Part shown: positions 39,573 through 44,132 of the stretch, in pieces | How positions within the stretch are numbered: the stretch's first letter is position 1 | Layout of the letters: every line of letters starts with the position of its first letter | IMG/VR virus record: IMGVR_UViG_3300037587_000383 | Span: 1 to 44,132 of that record | Source of the DNA: a virus | Strand: one strand, 5' to 3' | Length of the DNA: 44,132 bases | Position numbers and translations under genes: made by a program | The notes under the pieces: model-generated | Database searches by the model: none | What the model was told of the DNA's origin: nothing | The model's input: the letters and a program-made list of their open reading frames with translations, nothing else

Positions 39573-39826
39573 GCATCAAACTATCTCAAGAAAAGCAGCG
39601 GCTCAAGTACCTACTCTGGCGTATGATTGAGAAGTACCAACCACACTGCTGGTTCTGTGAAGAGCTATTTGTTAGAGATGAGGTTCTGCCTCCACGAGGT
39701 ACGGATAACTTGACAGAACATCATAAAGATGGAGACCATCAGAACATGAGGTTTGACAACTGTATGCTGGTACATAGGCGATGCCATAAGTCGCACCATA
39801 CAAAGGATAATATCAACAGGAGGTAA
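39569..39826 (+). CDS. HNH-type nuclease domain protein
   Basis: An 85-residue protein with CWFC (27-30), the HNH-like EHHKDGDHQNM...DNCMLVHRRCH block (His51/52, Asn64, His69) and a closing CH. This is a compact HNH endonuclease fold with a structural zinc site. Such proteins nick DNA; it may be free-standing or act in packaging. Start overlaps the previous stop. Confidence 0.72.
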   Translation: MSIKLSQEKQRLKYLLWRMIEKYQPHCWFCEELFVRDEVLPPRGTDNLTEHHKDGDHQNMRFDNCMLVHRRCHKSHHTKDNINRR

Positions 39827-39828
39827 GC

Positions 39829-40098
39829 ATGGGTAAGGCAACAATAGTTAGAGCAGATGGAACTGAAACAGAGTTAGACCATAGACCATCATTGGAAAAA
39901 GCACAGAACATAGTTGGTGGATACATAGAGCTAGTTAAGGCAGGGCATAATACAACCTTGGTAGTAGATGAAGAGGGAAGGATGAAGAATCAGCCAGTTA
40001 ACAATACCATTACTTCAAGGTTCAAGAGGTCTATCTATGGATTACGCATAGTTGGCGATGTGATTGTTCTGGAAGGATGGAGGACGGTAGGAAATTGA
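39829..40098 (+). CDS. DUF3846-like phage protein
   Basis: An 89-residue protein. The order ATIVRADGTE, the central LVKAG..TTLVVDEEGRMKNQPVN and the end YGLRIVGDVIVLEG match the phage family DUF3846 in pattern (VDEEGKLKGLPVN...GP..IVGDVVV). Function unknown. Confidence 0.7.
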   Translation: MGKATIVRADGTETELDHRPSLEKAQNIVGGYIELVKAGHNTTLVVDEEGRMKNQPVNNTITSRFKRSIYGLRIVGDVIVLEGWRTVGN

Positions 40099-40301
40099 CT
40101 AGACTGAAACGCTACTGCCACACCTGCTGCTTCTGGGAGTGGGATGCTAACATCTACCTACCAAATGACAAGGTAGCATACCCAGGTCATTGCGGACTGA
40201 TGTCAGCTGCCTGTGTCAATGAGGTAGCAGACGATGATGATAAGCCAGTCCACTATAGGTCATTGGAGGAGTCATATGAAGAAGATATACCCAGCGTATA
40301 G
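40077..40301 (+). CDS. Cys-rich protein
   Basis: A 74-residue protein with RYCHTCCFWEW and HCGLMSAACVNE, an acidic tail. The cysteines could form a zinc site. It overlaps the previous gene by 22 bp. Function unknown. Confidence 0.6.
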   Translation: MEDGRKLTRLKRYCHTCCFWEWDANIYLPNDKVAYPGHCGLMSAACVNEVADDDDKPVHYRSLEESYEEDIPSV

Positions 40302-40458
40302 TTGGGAGCTACCACCAACCTACAAGCAGTCAACTGCAATAGCTAGACTATCCCTTGCACTCGGAGTTACAGAGACTAGCCCCAGCAACAGGCTGGAGGC
40401 TAGGCGACTGATATATAGTCTAAGAAATGATTTGAAACTGAAGGATGCAAAGAAGTGA
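40276..40458 (+). CDS. Hypothetical helical basic protein
   Basis: Start at 40276 (MKKIYPAYSWELPPT) after GGAGGAGTCAT; 60 residues. It overlaps the previous gene's end. Function unknown. Confidence 0.55.
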   Translation: MKKIYPAYSWELPPTYKQSTAIARLSLALGVTETSPSNRLEARRLIYSLRNDLKLKDAKK

Positions 40459-40982
40459 ACGGTATCATCTGCCGAGAGTGCGGAGGCTCAGGCTGTGAGG
40501 TATGTAATCATACAGGCTACTCCCAAGCATACCGTCTGGAACATCCCTATAGAGGAGCACTACGCAGAATCATTATTGCATGTGAAGAATGCAAAGGCTC
40601 AGGGTGCTCTAACTGTAATGAGTTAGGTTATATTGAGGAGCACTTCGATGAGGCAGAGGGTTATGCTGATAGTAAATATGAAGATGATACAGTCCCCATG
40701 CCTTATGGCAAGATGCTGCCAGACCTAACGGACTGCAACTATCCTAACGAGGATTTATCTGAACCAGGAGATGAAGACTATGACGATTTCTGGGATGGAA
40801 GGATGAGGATTGTGTGTCCTGGCTGCGGCTCAGACCATGTAGTAGGTCTTGATGAAGATTGTAACCCTGAGATAGAAGAAGAGAATGTTGGCATAGGAGG
40901 CAGATGGTTCTGTATCAGTTGTCAGGACAGTTGGTGTTATGAAAGGGAGTACAGAAGTAGTATCAATCGTAGTGCACTGTAG
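40455..40982 (+). CDS. DnaJ-type zinc-finger protein
   Basis: A 175-residue protein with a GTG start overlapping the previous stop. Two CxxCxGSGCxxC repeats (CRECGGSGCEVC and CEECKGSGCSNC) match the DnaJ cysteine-rich zinc modules; near the end CPGCG...CISC forms a third site. The middle is acidic. There is no J domain, so it is not a chaperone as such; likely a protein- or nucleic-acid-binding adaptor. Confidence 0.7.
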   Translation: MNGIICRECGGSGCEVCNHTGYSQAYRLEHPYRGALRRIIIACEECKGSGCSNCNELGYIEEHFDEAEGYADSKYEDDTVPMPYGKMLPDLTDCNYPNEDLSEPGDEDYDDFWDGRMRIVCPGCGSDHVVGLDEDCNPEIEEENVGIGGRWFCISCQDSWCYEREYRSSINRSAL

Positions 40983-41133
40983 TAAGTGCGGATGGTCAGG
41001 CTCTAATCCCAAGGCTATCTACAAGCCTGACCCTCTATGCCCTGATGAGGTCATACCCGAGATGGGCTGCCCTATCTGCAACTCAGACCAGTACATATTG
41101 ATAATAGATTTCCATGACTGGAGAGGATGGTAG
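40939..41133 (+). CDS. Zinc-ribbon protein
   Basis: A 64-residue protein with CSKC and CPIC knuckles. The start at 40939 overlaps the previous gene by 44 bp; a later GTG is possible. Function unknown. Confidence 0.6.
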   Translation: MKGSTEVVSIVVHCSKCGWSGSNPKAIYKPDPLCPDEVIPEMGCPICNSDQYILIIDFHDWRGW

Positions 41134-41138
41134 TATAA

Positions 41139-41441
41139 TTGGCAGAAATATCTATCACTAAACTCCGACATAAGATTATGAAGGAGCGAGGTATGCTGCC
41201 TCCCAGGCAGAAGAAGATTAAAGTCCCCATTGAGCAGGAGGAAGAGGACTTAACCATCATGGAGAACATACCACTACTTCCCAAGATGCTATACATACAG
41301 GAGAAGTACAAAGTCAGGGTAGTATTCGATGTCTTTGTAGGTAGCCTCACTGATGTCTGCATCCGCTACCACTGGGAGGTACACCGCAGCACCATCAGTC
41401 GTTGGAGAAAGTATATGAGGCAATTTATATTAGGGAGGTAA
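41139..41441 (+). CDS. Helix-turn-helix-like protein
   Basis: A 100-residue protein, TTG start (alternative ATG inside at MKERG). The end, LTDVCIRYHWEVHRSTISRWRKYMRQF, has the shape of a resolvase-type helix-turn-helix, so it may bind DNA as a regulator. The start is uncertain; a weak GGATGG precedes it. Confidence 0.55.
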   Translation: MAEISITKLRHKIMKERGMLPPRQKKIKVPIEQEEEDLTIMENIPLLPKMLYIQEKYKVRVVFDVFVGSLTDVCIRYHWEVHRSTISRWRKYMRQFILGR

Positions 41442-41445
41442 AGAA

Positions 41446-41502
41446 ATGGAAGACATAATCAGATATGCACTAGCAGCACTTGGTATCGGTCTTCTGATTT
41501 GA
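41446..41502 (+). CDS. 18-residue hydrophobic peptide
   Basis: AGGGAGGTAAAGAA precedes the ATG; the product MEDIIRYALAALGIGLLI is a single short membrane helix. Its strong ribosome site and clean gap to the next gene support translation. Role unknown. Confidence 0.4.
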   Translation: MEDIIRYALAALGIGLLI

Positions 41503-41514
41503 AAGGAGGAAGTA

Positions 41515-41670
41515 ATGGGACAGTCAGTATTCAGTTGGATAGTCATCTTCGAGACTTATGTTGATGAGAAAACGGTAGAGCACTATGTGTGCACTTGGGA
41601 TGAGCTACTGGAGCAGCTACCATCCGAGCAGGAAGTGGTGGCTATCATCCGAACAGGCTTGAAGTGGTGA
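41515..41670 (+). CDS. 51-residue hypothetical protein
   Basis: AAAGGAGGAAGTA precedes the ATG. The product is beta then helical (FETYVDEKTVEHYVCTWDELLEQL). No family recognised. Confidence 0.55.
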   Translation: MGQSVFSWIVIFETYVDEKTVEHYVCTWDELLEQLPSEQEVVAIIRTGLKW

Positions 41671-41672
41671 GT

Positions 41673-41954
41673 ATGAACTTCATCTGCCTAGACTGCAACC
41701 ACCACTTCCATAGCACAGACCAGAACCGCTCTCAACAGCGGGACGGTCAGTGTCCTACTTGTGGCTCGGAGAATATAAAGGAGGAAGGGATGAAAGAGAA
41801 GCCGCCAGTATTAAGTGATGAAGATGTAAGGCAGTGGTTATGCAAGAAGGAAGGTGAGGATAATTATATTCTGTTTCCTCATAGTGATGCTATGGAAGCC
41901 CAACGAGATGCTGATGTAGAATGGTATAAGAACATAAGGAGGACTAATGCCTAA
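41673..41954 (+). CDS. Zinc-ribbon protein
   Basis: Start at ATG 41673 (MNFICLDC) rather than GTG 41664; 93 residues. CLDC and CPTC knuckles at the start, a Trp/Glu-rich helical end. Coupled to the upstream gene by 2-nt spacing. Confidence 0.6.
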   Translation: MNFICLDCNHHFHSTDQNRSQQRDGQCPTCGSENIKEEGMKEKPPVLSDEDVRQWLCKKEGEDNYILFPHSDAMEAQRDADVEWYKNIRRTNA

Positions 41955-42144
41955 GAGTTTATTTACAAGAAGACACTACAGGTTCATAGCCCAAGCAATC
42001 AAGGGAAGTAGGTCGCCAAGCAATATCATTGATGGTAAACTACTCATCATGGTACTCGTTGCTACACTTAGAATGGACAATCCTAGGTTTGATGCTGATG
42101 CCTTCCGTGCAGCGTGTGGAGAGCAACCAGCCCACTCCGATTGA
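41947..42144 (+). CDS. Conserved hypothetical phage protein
   Basis: A 65-residue protein. The order RRHYRFIAQAIK, then a helix, then NPRFDADAFRAACGE is a common small phage family of unknown function. The stop overlaps the -35 box of the next promoter. Confidence 0.65.
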   Translation: MPKSLFTRRHYRFIAQAIKGSRSPSNIIDGKLLIMVLVATLRMDNPRFDADAFRAACGEQPAHSD

Positions 42145-42170
42145 CACCTATCCCTTCTATATGTTATAAT
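42141..42170 (+). promoter_or_regulatory. Rightward promoter for the RepA-like gene
   Basis: TTGACA 42141-42146 and TATAAT 42165-42170, 18-bp spacer, extended TGT. It shares TTGACACCT and ATATGTTATAAT with the promoter at 58-87. Drives 42205 and likely the ATPase gene. Confidence 0.85.
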
Positions 42171-42204
42171 GTATAGAGGCTACCAAGCCGTTTGAGGAGG
42201 TACT

Positions 42205-42414
42205 ATGGGAACATCAGCTACACTAACTGCAATGCTGAGAGACAACTTGGGTATGGTGCCTGTGTCTGATGCTCATGCACAAGCTATTGAGCTTGAACTT
42301 AACATCATTAAGTCCACATTCAAAGTTTGGATTCAAACAGTTGGCTTACATAATGGAATGGTTGTAGAGTCTACACGACAACTGCTAATAACTTTGGTAG
42401 ATGAGCCAGGATAG
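42205..42414 (+). CDS. Small hypothetical protein
   Basis: A 69-residue helical protein with GAGGAGGTACT before the ATG, first gene after the promoter. Function unknown. Confidence 0.55.
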   Translation: MGTSATLTAMLRDNLGMVPVSDAHAQAIELELNIIKSTFKVWIQTVGLHNGMVVESTRQLLITLVDEPG

Positions 42415-42424
42415 GAGATAGCTG

Positions 42425-43378
42425 TTGTCAGATATACATGATAAAGATAAACAACTATTTACTATCACTGACCTGTTGGAGTGGAAGCCCCCTTATCATA
42501 CTCGCATCATCTCTGCTGGCATCCTTAATACAAGTAATAGAATGATTATCTTCGGAGACGAAGGGAGCTGGAAGTCTATCCTTGCCCTACATACTGGACA
42601 CTGTATAGCTAGAGGCAGCGACTGGCTAGGCTTCAAAACTTACCCTTCCAATGTCCTTCGTCTTCAGGTTGAGCTGCCTATGTATATAGATAGAGAACGG
42701 TTAGACAAATACTGTATCGGTAGCAGGCAAATCTTCCTAGCCAAGTATAGCCATACAGAGCCTGACAAACTAGATGCTAGGGCTGCTAGGTATGCTTACC
42801 CTGGTAACTACATCAGCCGCACTGAACAGTTCCTTCACATAGATGAGTCCCTTGGCTGGGAGTCCTTACTCAGGAACATCAGAACCTGCGTGACTGAGCT
42901 ACCTCCAGCTCCCTTAGTAGTTATCCTTGACCCTCTATACAAGCTGTTCAACCGAGACATATCTGCCGAGGTAGATGTCAAGCCTCTGATAGACAAGATT
43001 GATATTATCATGGAAGACAAGGACCTAAAGGATGTAGGCTTATCCTTCATCATAGTCCACCATACTCGCAAGTCCAAGACTGATGAGTCTGGTACACCCA
43101 TGGCTATGGGTAGCCAAGATGCTACTGGTAGTCGAGCATGGCTAAGATGGACAGACACTATTCTCCGCATAGACCCTGACCCTGAGGACAGAACAATGAC
43201 TAAGGTTACTGCTACCTTCACCAAGCACCGCAACGCTGAGGATGTACTACCCATCATCCGTCTCCGCTGGAACAGAGATACTCTCCATCCTCAAATACTC
43301 CAGCGCCTTATGCCTAGGTATGAGGATGAGGAGGAGATGGAGCTGAGAGGTCAGGCAGACCTTGCTCAACTGGAATGA
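42425..43378 (+). CDS. RepA/AAA_25-type helicase-like ATPase
   Basis: A 317-residue P-loop protein. Walker A is GDEGSWKS (G44-D-E-G-S-W-K50-S51), Walker B LVVILDP (Asp169), then FIIVHHTRK (His212/213) and the block SRAWLRWTDTILRI as in RepA/DnaB-family hexameric helicases of phages and plasmids. TTG start with AGGAG at 42413. It likely melts or unwinds DNA for replication; it is separated from the polymerase operon but would adjoin it if the window is circular. Confidence 0.82.
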   Translation: MSDIHDKDKQLFTITDLLEWKPPYHTRIISAGILNTSNRMIIFGDEGSWKSILALHTGHCIARGSDWLGFKTYPSNVLRLQVELPMYIDRERLDKYCIGSRQIFLAKYSHTEPDKLDARAARYAYPGNYISRTEQFLHIDESLGWESLLRNIRTCVTELPPAPLVVILDPLYKLFNRDISAEVDVKPLIDKIDIIMEDKDLKDVGLSFIIVHHTRKSKTDESGTPMAMGSQDATGSRAWLRWTDTILRIDPDPEDRTMTKVTATFTKHRNAEDVLPIIRLRWNRDTLHPQILQRLMPRYEDEEEMELRGQADLAQLE

Positions 43379-43385
43379 CTTAGGA

Positions 43386-43414
43386 TAATATATAATCCCT
43401 ATAACATTATATAT
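43386..43414. repeat. AT-rich hairpin, right copy of the inverted pair
   Basis: ATATATAAT (43388-43396), nine loop bases, then ATTATATAT (43406-43414): a perfect 9-bp stem just after the RepA-like gene. Bases 43390-43414 match the reverse complement of bases 1-25 exactly. Possibly a terminator. Confidence 0.65.
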
Positions 43415-43457
43415 ATGATATTGTTATTTATTCATTACTGAAAGGAAGGAGAAGTAA

Positions 43458-43796
43458 ATGAACACAGAAACACCAGAATACGAAAGGGTGAGGGAAGAGG
43501 TAGCCAAACTGCTCTTTGCTAGACACGGTTCGTCTTGTGGTTGGCTAGGAAGTGATGCCAAGCAAGATGAATTACTATCTGTTTGGGATAAAGTTCCACA
43601 ATACGAGCGAGATGGATACTTAGAGGAGACCCACCAAATCCTCTCTACCAAAGGCGTAGCGATAGAAGCAGACGACCAGACTAAACCTGAACCTGCGATA
43701 GATGTTCACCTTTGGCGAGATTGTTCACCAGGCGAAGCATACCAAACAGCACAAGATGATATGCAAGATAACAACTTCAAGAAGGTGATACTATGA
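43458..43796 (+). CDS. Hypothetical acidic protein
   Basis: A 112-residue protein with AAAGGAAGGAG before the ATG. Helical start (EYERVREEVAKLLFARHG) and acidic end. Its stop overlaps the next start. Function unknown. Confidence 0.6.
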   Translation: MNTETPEYERVREEVAKLLFARHGSSCGWLGSDAKQDELLSVWDKVPQYERDGYLEETHQILSTKGVAIEADDQTKPEPAIDVHLWRDCSPGEAYQTAQDDMQDNNFKKVIL

Positions 43797-44132
43797 TTAG
43801 CACAAGAAAGCGTCCGCAACATATCCGTATCAGCAAGGACAGTCCTTACTACTACATGAGCTATAAGGGTTACATATCTCCAGCTCGCCTTGCTATGGCA
43901 GTGCATCTAGGCAGACATCTTGGAAGTGATGAGTACATATACTTCAAAGATGGCAATGAGTTTAACAGCGTAGTATGGAATCTCAGACTTGTCTCCCATA
44001 AGGAGCTAACCAAGCTTAATGAGATTAGAAGGACTACATTAACGATAGACAATATGCTCAGTCGCCTAGCTACACTCCAGAGCCAGCTAGCAGAGATACA
44101 GTTCAATCACACTCCCTGTAATTGTCCTAAGT
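43793..44132 (+). CDS. HNH-like protein, incomplete at the right edge
   Basis: The ATGA overlaps the previous stop and the frame runs through 113 codons to the edge. The segment LAMAVHLGRHLGSDEYIYFKDGNEFNSVVWNLRLVSHKEL follows the shape of phage HNH_3 homing nucleases (V.H.DGN..N....NL.L...), but the usual His-His before DGN is YF, so it may be inactive. If the window joins to its own start, the frame would end after two more codons, giving 115 residues. Confidence 0.6.
   Translation, partial: MISTRKRPQHIRISKDSPYYYMSYKGYISPARLAMAVHLGRHLGSDEYIYFKDGNEFNSVVWNLRLVSHKELTKLNEIRRTTLTIDNMLSRLATLQSQLAEIQFNHTPCNCPK

Noticed and set aside
1-44132. tRNA genes and integrase or lysogeny module
   Set aside because: No cloverleaf with a T-arm GTTCRA consensus and acceptor stem noticed by eye, and no tyrosine or serine recombinase motif in any plausible protein. 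A tRNA scan would be needed for certainty.

Overview
The window reads as an almost complete genome of a tailed double-stranded DNA bacteriophage, about 44 kb, from an uncultured or poorly studied bacterial host. The host is bacterial: strong Shine-Dalgarno sites precede most genes, and several TTGACA / TGnTATAAT promoters with 17-18 bp spacers are visible. Codon use leans to ATA (Ile) and AGA/AGG (Arg). I cannot name the host phylum. No integrase, excisionase, CI-type repressor, tRNA or CRISPR array was seen, so a virulent life style is likely but not proven. No endolysin was recognised.

Layout. (1) Positions 1-9521, rightward: a replication and recombination operon behind a consensus promoter at 58-87. 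It holds a possible ssDNA-binding protein, a Cas4-like PD-(D/E)XK Fe-S nuclease, a Sak4-like RecA-fold ATPase, an RNase H-fold protein, an ERCC4/HhH protein, a DNA methyltransferase, a dCMP-deaminase-like enzyme and a family A DNA polymerase with proofreading domain. Small zinc-ribbon and hypothetical proteins lie between them. (2) Positions 9631-32398, leftward: the virion module, reading from TerS through an Arg-rich basic protein, a small membrane protein, TerL, possible holins, portal, a 2090-residue internal virion protein, scaffold, major capsid protein and a decoration candidate to tail and receptor-binding proteins, including a seven- to eight-blade Asp-box propeller. No tail tube, sheath or classical tape measure was recognised, which suggests a podovirus-like particle with the giant protein as ejection protein. 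(3) Positions 32519-44132, rightward: about 30 mostly tiny accessory genes. These include zinc-ribbon proteins, a LAGLIDADG-type and two HNH-type proteins, MazG, a zincin-like HExxH protein and a DUF3846-like protein, ending with a RepA/AAA-type ATPase and an incomplete gene at the right edge.

How the parts fit. The early module would copy and recombine the genome: polymerase, Sak4, Cas4-like nuclease, RNase H, RepA ATPase, with MazG and the deaminase adjusting nucleotide pools. The late module packages DNA (TerS/TerL/portal), builds the head (scaffold, capsid) and attaches and injects (propeller, giant internal protein). The divergent promoter region 32399-32518 separates late from accessory transcription.

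Most notable signals: four promoters placed so that transcription starts at or within about 3 nt of an ATG lacking a Shine-Dalgarno site (leaderless genes, including TerS); a 16+10 bp element shared by the two leftward late promoters; a 37-bp dyad over the first promoter's -35 box; a potentially structured RNA at 1025-1114; a nucleotidyltransferase-like domain inside the giant virion protein; degenerate catalytic motifs in the polymerase, ERCC4 and RNase H-like proteins; LexA-like repeated boxes; a CATG cluster; and an inverted copy of a 25-bp AT-rich hairpin near the two window ends.
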